Program-made: the position numbers and the translations under genes
Part shown: in pieces, positions 42,383-51,821 of the stretch
How the letters are laid out: each line of letters starts with the position of its first letter
Numbering within the stretch: the first letter of the stretch is position 1
Origin: Hypomesus transpacificus
Taxonomy: Eukaryota; Chordata; Actinopteri; Osmeriformes; Osmeridae
Assembly: GCF_021917145.1 (NCBI RefSeq)
Contig: NC_061074.1
Coordinates: forward strand, 7,040,017 to 7,104,016
Direction of reading: 5' to 3'
DNA: 64,000 nucleotides
The notes under the pieces: generated by a model
What the model was told of the DNA's origin: nothing
Databases searched by the model: none
What the model saw: only the letters and a program-made list of their open reading frames with translations

Positions 42383-42419
42383 GGTATCTATACCCGTCCT
42401 GTTGACGGGTATAGATACC
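42383..42419. repeat. Perfect inverted repeat (hairpin) after relb
   Basis: Left arm GGTATCTATACCCGTC (42383-42398), loop CTGTT, right arm GACGGGTATAGATACC (42404-42419): 16 of 16 pairs. A tandem duplication follows at about 42420-42460 (CAGATACAAATTCTG, then TAGATACAAATTCTG). Confidence 0.9.
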
Positions 42420-42464
42420 CGTTCAGATACAAATTCTGCCGTTTAGATACAAATTCTGTCCGCT

Positions 42465-43800
42465 CCACAGTTTCAAATGAAAATAAAGAAGCAAAACATG
42501 AAGATAAAGTGGCTTTAAGTCTTGACTACAGTCTCCAATATACAATCTAAAGAGGTGTGTTGTTTTGGAATGGCTCCGCTGCAGAGAAATGTTACTGACC
42601 GAAGGATATGGTAGAAAGATTAAATGGAGGGAAGGATGAGAGGTGAAGGTAGCTCAATGAGTGCTGTCAACCCTCTCTTGCTCTTTTGTCTTGTTCCCGC
42701 TTCACTGCTCATCATCCCCGATGCTATCTCGCAGCTATCTCGCAGCTGTCCTGTCATTCCTGCACTGCCCACACACATTCCCGTCGCTCGTTCGCTCACA
42801 TCTAAGAAAGCACGTGACTTCTTGCAAACTGTCATTATTTGCCAGGACATTGAGGGATACATTTGTGTATCAAATGTGTCACTCGGTAATACTCTGTTTG
42901 TCTGTTGAAATTGATAATCTAATAGAGCCGATGATGGGTTAGTGTCAGTGAATCCGCAGGCAGTTTGGACCGTAGACTAGAATAGTCAGTCTCACTACTT
43001 TAGCTGACAGTTTCACTTTACGAGCTAAATCGTTACAGGTATTTGATAAGCATACCCTACTGGCAGGTTCATTTATGTAATATACATTTTGAAGCCATAC
43101 TGTAGTGTTTATCATATAGTTTCTGCCCATCGGAAAATAGTTGGTTGGAATGTTCAGAATCACACATGTGCGATGGTACGCTGTGGGGCCCTGCTTTCGA
43201 ACGATCACATATGTGCGATGCTTCTTCAATATCAACATACTAATAGGCTACTATGTACGTAAACTACATTCCACTTTCATTTCTGTACAGGTGATCTGAC
43301 CACCATCACAAGTACTGTGTCCATTGGAAATTATGGTAAGGTAATGAATGACCGTTTATAACAGTGACAATAATTGTATGAGCCATGGCAACCCTAAGGC
43401 TATGCTTTGAAGCAAAAGTATGACTTAAAACGTTTGCATCACCAGATGCCATACCTATAGGTGTCAACTCTGGTCTGGTGGAGGAGAACCCATAGGGTGC
43501 CCTGGAAAACAGCTGGCAGCCAGGCAAGTGCAAATATAAGACACTCAAAAAAATACTCATACCATTGCCATTGTAAGGCGTACCTAATTGTAAGGCATAC
43601 TTAAGTTGTTCTGATCGTGGGGGGAAACATATTTGTCAAAACAACAAATGTTGTCTTACTAATGCTTTGTATACCCCATTCAGCTGTACCATCTTAGGCA
43701 AAGACCAATCAAGGTAACATTTGTTATGTACATCAATGTTACAGCTAATCTAGAAGAACCACAGTGTATGCCAATCATGCAAACTCTTGTAAACTTGTTT
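42465..43800. other. Region between relb and the decayed coding fragment
   Basis: AT-rich sequence with no recognisable gene. Near-copies of CACATGTGCGATG occur at about 43164 and 43209, suggesting old repeat sequence, but I cannot name an element. Confidence 0.35.
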
Positions 43801-43819
43801 TACTTGTCTTTAATTACAG

Positions 43820-44200
43820 ACACATTACAGGTTATGCTCCGGAAGATGGAGACATTGGAAGAGAACCAGCGAGAGGCTCTCCTGTTCAGGCGACCACAGG
43901 GCAGACACACTGAAGAGGTGCCAGTGATGGACCTACAGGTGGCCCAAACACAGGCTGAACTCCAAGACCTTGAGGAGCGCCTTAAGGTGCTGGAGTTGCG
44001 AAAGAGAGCGGTTAGTGTTTGGAGATCCCACAAACTATGGCTTACACGCATTCAACGTTCACATTGGTGCTGACAATAAGTTCATGACTTCTAATTCCAG
44101 ACGCTGTGATGAAGTAGAAGACGGGACTGGGAGAGAAAGCGGTGGAGCTCCGCATAGAGGAAACACTCAAACACACCCCGGCAGCCCATTCAAAACCAGC
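43820..44200 (+). pseudogene. Decayed fragment of a DUF4806-like coding sequence
   Basis: Two exon-like blocks. The first (about 43820-44011) runs from an acceptor-like TTAATTACAG to a donor-like GCG|GTTAGT and reads MLRKMETLEENQREALLF, then AELQDLEERLKVLELRKRA, a short coiled coil. The second (about 44100-44200) reads EKAVELRIEETLKHTPAA in another frame and is interrupted. The pattern of LEENQRE followed by a pseudo-repeat ELQDLEERLK resembles DUF4806-type proteins that occur in many repeat-associated copies in fish. No intact N- or C-terminus is present and neighbouring sequence is repeat-rich, so I call it a fragment. Family identity is from memory of the pattern and is uncertain; function of the intact family is not known to me. 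Confidence 0.45.
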
Positions 44201-44439
44201 CAGGTGAATGAATCATGTTTGCAACTTCCATATCCAATCTTTCACATGGCTATGACACAAATCTAGAATCACATAATATTTTAATTGATGACATATATTA
44301 TTTTAGATGTGATTTTTTTAATGACTTGTTTAGCCCCTTTTCACACGTGCGATTATGTTAATCGAACACTAACTTATTTTGTGCTTCCTTGTCAGGGCCA
44401 ACAGACAGAACTCATAGCGGGGACTGGAAGAAGATTTTA

Positions 44440-44545
44440 ATTCATTTTTTGCACTTTGTTTGTTTGGCACTTTTGTTTTGCAGTGTTTGTTTTTCAGTGT
44501 TTTTTTCTTTGCAGTGTTTGTTTTGCAGTGTTTGTTTTGCAGTGG
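44440..44545 (+). repeat. Short tandem repeat of TTTGTTTTGCAGTG
   Basis: Several imperfect copies of a TTTGTTTTGCAGTG-type 15-bp unit just downstream of the decayed coding fragment. Confidence 0.7.
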
Positions 44546-44619
44546 CACTTTTTATCACGTATGTATATATTTTGGCCATTTTAGTTTTTTAATTGTAAAT
44601 GTTACATGCATACTTTGTG

Positions 44620-44778
44620 CATTGTCATTTTAGCAGACGCTCTTATTTACAGTAAGTACAGGGATATTCCCTGGAGGAAAGTAAGGTGAAGTGCCTTGCC
44701 CAAGGACACATCATTTGGCAACCTTCTGATTTAATAGCCTGATTCCCCAACCGATCAGCCATCTGACTCCCCTTTAGT
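44620..44778 (-). mobile_element. tRNA-derived SINE with a LINE-like 3' tail
   Basis: Read on the minus strand, the left part resembles a tRNA (A-box-like GGCTGATCGGTTGGG; the B box is degraded here). The body follows as GTGTCCTTGGGCAAGGCACT and the tail as TAAGAGCGTCTGCTAAAATG. The tail closely resembles the 3' end of fish L2/CR1-type LINEs, which would supply the reverse transcriptase. This is a very common teleost repeat. The copy is shortened relative to those I recall. Confidence 0.7.
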
Positions 44779-45054
44779 ATAGGTAGACCACATATTTAGG
44801 ATTCCTATATGGTGAATGTATATACCTTCCTGCCAAAGTAAATTCCTTGTCTGTGCAAACTTTCATGGCGATTAAAACACTTTCTGATTCTGAAATGCTG
44901 CCTCGTTTATGATTTAGCTTGAGTCAGGCTACACATCACACAAACATATTCCTCCTAACGTTGGCTATCTATTATACCAAAACAAGTAGCCTTCTGGGCA
45001 AATGAGGTCTGCATATGAAATATAGGTTACTTCATAATTAAGTAAATTGTTGAC

Positions 45055-45480
45055 GTTGCAGTTACGGACTAGCAACGTCACAAAATTACGTTGCTAGGAG
45101 GTCGCCGTTACGGACTGGTAACGTCACAAAACAACGTTGCTAGGAGGTCGCGGTTACCGACTGGCAACGTCGGAAAATAACGTTGCCACGACGTCGCGGT
45201 TAAGGATTGGCAACGTCCCAAAACAACGTTGCTAGGAGGTTGCGGTTACCGACTGGCAACGTCGGAAAATAACGTTGCGACGACGTCGCGGTTACGGACT
45301 GGCAACGTCAGAAAATTACGTTGGTAGGAGGTTGCGGTTACGGACTGGCAACGTCGGAAAATAACGTTGCCACGACGTTGCGGTTACGGACTGGCAACGT
45401 CGGAAAATTAACGTTGCCACGACGTCGCGGTTACGGACTGGCAACGTCACAAGATGACGTTGCGGCAACGTACTGGCGCC
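45055..45480. repeat. 46-bp CpG-rich minisatellite
   Basis: About nine copies: the motif GGTTACGGACTGGCAACGTC (or close variants) starts near 45061, 45107, 45153, 45199, 45245, 45291, 45337, 45383 and 45430, a spacing of 46 bp with one 47. Each unit contains CAACGTC and a reverse-complement-like AACGTTG or GACGTCG, so each can fold on itself. Degenerate related sequence continues to about 45575. Confidence 0.92.
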
Positions 45481-45644
45481 CCACAGATGCACGGTCCCGC
45501 AACGTCGCCAAAGACGTTGCGGCAACGTATGTTTGGTCATCGCGTGACGTTGCGACAACGTCAGGGCAACGTAAATGTGTTAGCTGGGTTGCCCTTATGA
45601 CACTACTAAATGCCAAAGGACAACATACGTTTTGTTTCTGCTGA

Positions 45645-45673
45645 CCCCCCCCCCCCCCCCCCCCCCCCCCCCC
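45645..45673 (+). repeat. Poly(C) tract
   Basis: Nearly 30 C residues. A shorter C run lies at 46310-46322. Homopolymer length is unreliable in assemblies. Confidence 0.85.
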
Positions 45674-47600
45674 GATTATCATTGTATAATTTGCACTCAG
45701 TCTGTGACTTGATAGACACACACGGTACCTGTCTCCCGAGACTAATCCAGACACCCGAACATTATACAACTGTCCTTATCTGATTGCACAATTCTCAATG
45801 AACACTCAAGTAAACAAACAAAATTATTAAGCAACATAATGTTCAACGTGGTGGTTCAACATGTAGGTTTCGTCATTCCTCTTCAGCTGATGGCATGCTT
45901 TTCATGTTTTATTTTCATAGCCTACGTATTTTCCCCTGCCGGTCCGTTTCCCTATTCAAGCGGTTTTAGAATGTTAACAGATTAGCACATAAATGGAGTG
46001 GTGCTCCTGAGAAGTTCCCATGACAAAGCCGTGTGGTTATGCCAGGTGTCAATCAGGTTAGACAAACAGGTACACACCTAAACATAACAAGGCAATTCAA
46101 CAAAGCGAATTCTCCCTTATGTCTAACACAATGGGGTGACCTACAGTCAAACGGTAAACGTCAACAAACGCTTGTAAAAACAAAAAACATTAGAAATGAC
46201 TGGCTGGCTTCAACCTGCCAACGTCTATTCAGCCTAGGTGCCTGTGACAGTTCAGTAGTGTAGTTGTCAACACAACAATTGGATGTGTTAAGGTCAGAGA
46301 AAGATAGACCCCCCCCCCCCCCTTGAATGAAGCAAACTAAACAAATTCAGCACCACTCCTGTATTTGGCAATGGATGAAATACCCATCGTGTCACCCTGC
46401 AGAAAATTCAAAACTAATCATTTTTGTCAACCTGCCGAAAATTCAAAGCTCATCATTTTTGCTTATTTAAATCTATAATTATATAATTGCAGAAGTAGCC
46501 TTATAATTTCCCCAGGCAGCCCACTAAACAAGTAGCCTACAGCATGACAATGCAGTTTCAACAAAACTCAATTTTGGCGCTCTCTACTGCCCCCTGCCTG
46601 GCGTCCTATTTCCACCGAAACCTTTATATAGCCTGCTGTACTTGACGCAAGCCCATGACGCAAGGACAATGTGCTGGGAATATTTTGCTAGATGTAGACG
46701 TTAACCCATTGCTCACATATGGCTCTCTTTGGATCCATGGGAATCCTGGCCTGATATGTGCACTAATTACTGAAAGGAAAAATAAAATGTGTTGCTTGTG
46801 CTGTTTCAACAATATAGAGCCACTGACAGCACTAACCATGTGACCAATTTTAAAATGGGCTTGCCGGTGAAATAAAAAAGATGCCGCCGAACGCAAACAC
46901 ATTCGATGAATAGCCTACTTCTAGCTCAAATACATTCAGCACTGATCCTACAACTTGGCCAACAGGCACACATACATTCAGTTTTAATATCAGCATTACA
47001 TGAAAAGATAGTCAATTTAGGTTAGACAGTTTTCCCCTCTCCTTGTGTGTCAATAATACATCTGTATACAGATGTATTAGTCCTTTACACTATAGTGAGT
47101 GTTTTCCTACCCTGAATTAGACAGGTAATTCCCATAGCGTGTTATGAAAATTATTCTGATACTAGTAGCGCTACATATAAGGAGAGGATGAACCCTGTTT
47201 ACAGGTAGGCCAATTGTATACTCATCTCCTGTTGCTAGGTTATACCACCCACGGGAGTCCCCTAGCCAATAGGGACTCCCCGTTGCATGAGCGCCGTGGT
47301 GAACCACTAGTTTAAGACTGACAACTAGCTATGATAAAAAGGAAAATGAAAGCAACAAAAGCCACAATGTTTGTTTTTAAGGGTAATAATAGACTTATGT
47401 TCCATTTGGGGCAATTCATACGCCATGCAAGGACTTGCAGAAGACCTATGTGTCTATTTGATAGACCTGTTCGATCATTCATCTTTGTCACTTCAACACA
47501 TGGCTAAACATTGCCACCTACTGTACTGGGTTTAAATAGAATATACAAAATACATTTTAAAAGGTAAATTTAACAATAAAAACAATGATATGAGGATGAA
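45674..47600. other. Repeat-rich intergenic stretch before mrpl28
   Basis: No recognisable gene. It contains a 35-bp direct duplication at about 46401-46470 (GAAAATTCAAA...ATCATTTTTG) and a 26-bp perfect palindrome at 47054. Short open frames have no family resemblance. Confidence 0.4.
47054..47079. repeat. 26-bp perfect palindrome
   Basis: The half-site TAATACATCTGTA is followed directly by its reverse complement with no spacer. Confidence 0.9.
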
Positions 47601-47980
47601 CAATACCAATGAAGAAATATGAAGATTTATTCCTTGGATCACTGCTCCAGAGCACTTTCTAACATTCACATATAACACAGAAATTATGAGAATATTTACA
47701 GTTTAGAGTCTGAGAAAATTCCTTTGTCAGGTGAGAAGTATTGTTACTGTTAAGAAATTTTCAAATTTCCCCCCAAAATGTATCCTTCTGTCCTCCCTTG
47801 TTTAAAATTGCTCTTTCCTTTTCTCCTCCTAGCATGATCAGAATACACAACAACTTTGGACAAGTACAAGTGTCTTTCTCTGGAATATGATAGTGTGTTT
47901 AATCCAGTGTTCATTGGGACAGGATGTGACCTCATACTTTATAAGAAGTGACCTCGTTATCTCCAGTGGTACATTTTTCC

Positions 47981-49715
47981 TCACTTCCTCTCTATCAGCT
48001 CGGGCTCTGAGAGTTTCTGGATGGTCAGTTGTGTGACCAGGTTATCCACACAGCTCTTAAACACAGGTTCTGGGTCCTGCAGTTCAGAGAGAGAGCAGAG
48101 AATCATTGTAGTAGCAATCTGTGTGTTAAGTAAATGTAAAAAGATGTTTAAGTATAACCGGCTGTTAATACATGTGCGCATGTACAGACGTGTTTGTGCA
48201 CAATTAGAAAGTTTATGTTACTTCTAGGATTTGAAGGATGATGTTATGGTCAGTTTTGGTTTGGTTGAGGTTGGAAACATGATGGTTAGGGTTAGAAGGA
48301 TGGTTAGGGTTAGAATTGGAGAGAAGATGTCACCTTATATTCAAGTTGTCTTTGTTTCTCCACAGCCTCCTCCAGATTGAGCCCCACCCACTCTGCCTCC
48401 TCCTCCGGGACCTCCAAGTGCTGCTGGGACATACAGAAAAAAGGAAGACAGGAAAAATAGAAGGAGAGAGGGAAGAAAGGAGAGAGAGGTAGTAGGACAG
48501 AGAGAAAGAGGAGCATTAACAGCACATACTGCAACAAACACAGATCACTTAACATTTTCTTCAGTCATCAGCACGAACATGACCTCTAAATTACTTCAAT
48601 TTCAGCAGATAAGCAGAATCAAGTGAACTCCAAGTATCTGACAGTATTAGAAAGGTAACAGCAACCTCCAAGGACCCAAAACTCCACGGACCCACCTTGT
48701 ATTTGTTATAAATCTTCTCCCTCTTGACTGGGTCATCAGGGTAGAGCTCTGTCTCTCTCCGGGCCAGACGCAGCAGCATGGCCCGCCTCAGGTCCATTCC
48801 CAGCTTGGATTTCAGATCCTCCTTGGGAGTCTGACAGACAGGAGAACAGGAACATATAGAAGTCTTATATCTCTATCTCCCTCATGAATCCTGACCAATG
48901 CACTACGCTGGTGTGCAAACCAGGGCTACATGCAAACACAGCCCAGCTGACCACAGATATATCCTTAGCTGTGGTGTTGAGGAGAACAATGTAAACTTGA
49001 ACTATAATACTAGTCCCATTTTATACGTGCCAGCATCATACACTTCCCCTGTATCAACAGAATGCTCTCACAATAATAAAACATTAGTACTCTCTGACAC
49101 CTTGCAGCATTCTCTTACCTTCAGTATGTAGAAGTCGAACCCGTACGCAGTGTCGATGAGGTCAAGAACACGAGCTGTGACTGTGATGGTGAACTTGTGG
49201 TCAAGGATCTCGCTGTACAGCTCCCTGTTGAACAGCTGAGGCTTCCATGTCTTAGCCAAGCGGGGGCAGAGCTGGGGAGACACAAGATCACAGGGTGTTG
49301 TACAAATAGAATACATTTTATAGTCTAACTTGTGTGCAATATGTTTACAAGCATTACTACAGCCGGTAAGTGATGTTGAATGAATGGTACTACGGACTAA
49401 TAGGCTGATAAACCAGAAGAGACTCACTTTGTCATTTTTAGCATATTTAAAGCCTGATATCCAGCCCTCTCCTCCCCAAAGACCTTTTTGGGACTCTGCA
49501 GGGTAGTAGATGGGGATAGGAATGTCCTGAACCCGCTCTTTGAGCCCTGTCTTGGGGCTGACTCTGTAATTCACCCCCAGTGGCCTCCAGTGGACAGGCA
49601 TGGGCTCCCTCTTCTCCTCAAGCGACCGCAGGTAGTGTTTGGGCAGACGTGTGTAGATCCCCTGCTTCAGCTTCAACGCTTCCCAGATTTTCGGGGGATA
49701 CTTGTGGAGAGGCAT
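47981..49715 (-). CDS. mrpl28: Mitochondrial large-subunit ribosomal protein L28 (bL28m)
   Basis: Five coding exons on the minus strand: 49715-49428, 49271-49119, 48830-48696, 48423-48334 and 48076-47981, giving 253 residues (human MRPL28 is 256). It is a structural protein of the mitochondrial 39S ribosomal subunit. The start [20 protein letters not shown] matches human [20 protein letters not shown] and sits in a strong context (ACCACCATGC). Further landmarks are [75 protein letters not shown] and [20 protein letters not shown]. Exon 4 has a CAGCAG acceptor, so one Gln may be included or skipped. A donor-like AAG|GTAAGT ending at 50297 on the minus strand suggests an optional 5' noncoding exon. 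A minus-strand AATAAA (TTTATT near 47627) may end the transcript. Confidence 0.96.
48284..48315. repeat. Short TTAGGGTTAG-type duplication in mrpl28 intron 4
   Basis: Two copies of GATGGTTAGGGTTAGAA in tandem. The resemblance to telomere repeat is limited to two units each and is probably chance. Confidence 0.5.
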
Positions 49716-50609
49716 GGTGGTTTGGCCAGAATTAGCTAGCACACTCGAACCTAGGCCTAACTTAGGATAAAGGACAGAGAAACAAGACGGCATGCACAGA
49801 ATCTATTAATTACTCAAGCCAATATGCGTTCGTATTTCATTGACGGGGTGGTGGAAATCAACGGTCGCCTTTACGTGACCATTTTCCATGAATAGCCGAG
49901 GACAAGAGGTTATTATGTAAACAACAATTATATTAACTTAGTCTGAATTTGAGCTGAGATACTTCTGAGAATGTGTCAAGTTTGAGGGTCCTAAGCGTTC
50001 TGTCAGTCTGGAGATATTGAGCCTGCACCTACGTAGCGTTGTTTAAGCAAACGACGCAAAAATATTGTAAGTGATACAACTACAGGTACAGTCAATATAT
50101 GCTACTTTGTTTAAAAGGTTCTCACCAATCAGATCAACATCCACTTAAACCATTAAACCCCGAATATTTCCCACACGCGACTCAATCATGCCAAGGACAC
50201 ACACTTGCTTCCGGTAAGCATTGGAACGCCTACATTTCTGACGGGGACGATTGGTTGGCAAAACGGAAGTTGACATAAGTGAATGGTTTACTTACCTTGT
50301 CCGTCATAGCTAACATCCGTCCTGAATGATTTCCTCGTTTTGGCGTCTGGGGTGCGCCGATTACAATTGTTCGAAAATGAATCTTCCTCATTCGTTTCAG
50401 AAAACGTTGTTGCAGTGGTAACTGCATACAATAACTCACTCTGGTGGAAGCGTCGGTAATATTTAGAACTCACTCCTCAATAGGTTAATAAAAAGGCATA
50501 ATAAAGACACTTTGAATGTTAACACATCGTGAACTGTATATTTCCAGCGCCAACGACCAGTACATCATTTTACTGATAAATAATTGTAAGAACGAGGGCA
50601 AATATCTTC
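49716..50609. other. mrpl28 5' region
   Basis: Contains the likely mrpl28 promoter and 5' UTR. Motifs include ACCGGAAGC (minus strand, 50207-50215) and ACGGAAGT (50263-50270), both ETS/GABP-like, and a CCAAT box (ATTGG at 50250-50254). A possible noncoding first exon ends at about 50297 on the minus strand. No other gene is seen. Confidence 0.45.
50207..50215 (-). promoter_or_regulatory. ETS/GABP (NRF-2) site near mrpl28
   Basis: ACCGGAAGC on the minus strand fits the GABP consensus. GABP sites are typical of nuclear genes for mitochondrial ribosomal proteins. A CCAAT box and a second ETS-like site lie 35-60 bp away. Whether the site is proximal promoter or first intron depends on the unproven 5' exon. 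Confidence 0.4.
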
Positions 50610-50696
50610 CGCCCGAAAGGTGGAATTGAACCACTCTGCCGCTAAGCAGCTACAGGTTTGAAGCCTGCACCCCGGACCACCGAGGCTCATCCGGGC
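50610..50696 (-). tRNA. Selenocysteine tRNA, tRNA-Sec(TCA)
   Basis: An 87-nt gene on the minus strand starting GCCCGGATGAGCCTCGGTGG and ending CCACCTTTCGGGCG. It matches the vertebrate tRNA-Sec pattern: a 9-bp acceptor stem, the long D stem, the anticodon loop GGCTTCAAACC with TCA, a large variable arm (CTGCTTAGCGGCAG) and the T arm GTGGTTCAATTCCAC. This tRNA is charged with serine, converted to selenocysteine, and decodes UGA in selenoprotein mRNAs with SECIS elements. Pairing differences from the human gene are compensated: for example CTGCTTAGCGGCAG replaces CTGTCTAGCGACAG and keeps the stem. It looks functional. Confidence 0.96.
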
Positions 50697-50720
50697 ATTA
50701 GAAACAGCGCAGATGCACAA

Positions 50721-50729
50721 TATATAAAT
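50721..50729 (-). promoter_or_regulatory. TATA box of the tRNA-Sec gene
   Basis: ATTTATATA on the minus strand, about 25-33 bp upstream of the first tRNA base, where the type 3 RNA polymerase III promoter of vertebrate tRNA-Sec genes has its TATA element. Confidence 0.65.
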
Positions 50730-50743
50730 GTTCTCTTTTTGAT

Positions 50744-50764
50744 TATCATCCCAGTCATGGTTTT
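50744..50764 (-). promoter_or_regulatory. Proximal sequence element (PSE) of the tRNA-Sec gene
   Basis: On the minus strand AAAACCATGACTGGGATGAT lies about 48-68 bp upstream of the tRNA start, with about 15 bp between it and the TATA box. Position and the ACCATGACT core fit the snRNA-type PSE bound by SNAPc. The match is by eye. Confidence 0.5.
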
Positions 50765-51821
50765 AAATTGAAGTTTATCATCACGGTGAATTTAGTGCCA
50801 GAATAATGTGTGATACAATAATAAACAACAGGAAGGCTCTCAAACGTCTATCTATAAAATAAACCAATACATAAACATAGCTTTTTTGTTGAAAGAGGGT
50901 GGTTATAATGAATGCAGAACAGAACCAGTTTCATTGGTTACCCAAGAGTAAGGAGGTGGAGTCTTTATGTCGTCACAGACCTGGTAAAACTTTAACTATG
51001 GTAGCCAACTCATGTCATGGGATCAGAGAGGAGATAAGATTCATGGGTCTTATGTATTTGTTTTAAAGTCCCACAACACAAATACTATGTACATTATTGT
51101 ATACAAAAAGGTGCATACCCACAGTAATTCCTGGATACAGTAGAAAAGGACCAGGCACCATGTCATGTTGCAGGAGTCTCCAAAACCCCTTTTCCCCATC
51201 AACTCCCATTCAATAAATAAATCAAATTAATATAAAACCAACTGCAAACTTGTGGTTTTAGGGTTTTTATTCAGTAAGAGGACTTATTATGATATTATTA
51301 ATGTCATTACTGCAGCACAGCAGGGATGAAGACAAGTTAGAAGTAATTCTGATGCACATGATAGCTCTGCGGCAGAGTCAAATCCTCATACGTTGCTTCG
51401 GATCAAATTGTTTTATCCAGAGAGGTGAACAGTTTAGGTGTGTGAAGTCTCAACCCTTGTGATATCCAGACCAGAGACAGTGACTGTTGTTCAGTCTTAA
51501 ATTCAGTGTAACTGTGACTTGGTCTTGATCACTCCTCTGTCACAGTATTTTACTATACAAAAACTTAAACATTAATTTATTCACAAAGACACTACAACAC
51601 TGTATGATTGACATCTGACTTACACAAATTCAATGTCATCTTTGGTAAGGCACTGTGGTGATACAAATAAAACTGATCATAAACATTCTTATGTAAAACA
51701 AACACAAGTAAAGGCTAAACAAGAGTTTTCAAAGAATAAAAACTGACAGGAGTTTGAGTTTGGATGTTTGCTGTGCAGTTTGTCCCGTCATAACTGATTC
51801 CATCCTCCCTCATGCTTCATC
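50765..51821. other. Region between tRNA-Sec and the ZnT1-like gene
   Basis: Probably the 3' UTR of the ZnT1-like gene on the minus strand plus the distal promoter of the tRNA gene. Minus-strand poly(A)-like signals occur near 51215 and 51265. No coding signal. Confidence 0.4.

Noticed and set aside
45055-45480. CRISPR-like array
   Set aside because: The 46-bp units are contiguous with no unique spacers, in a vertebrate nuclear genome. It is a minisatellite.
48284-48315. Interstitial telomere repeat
   Set aside because: Only two short TTAGGGTTAG copies in a small duplication; no extended array.
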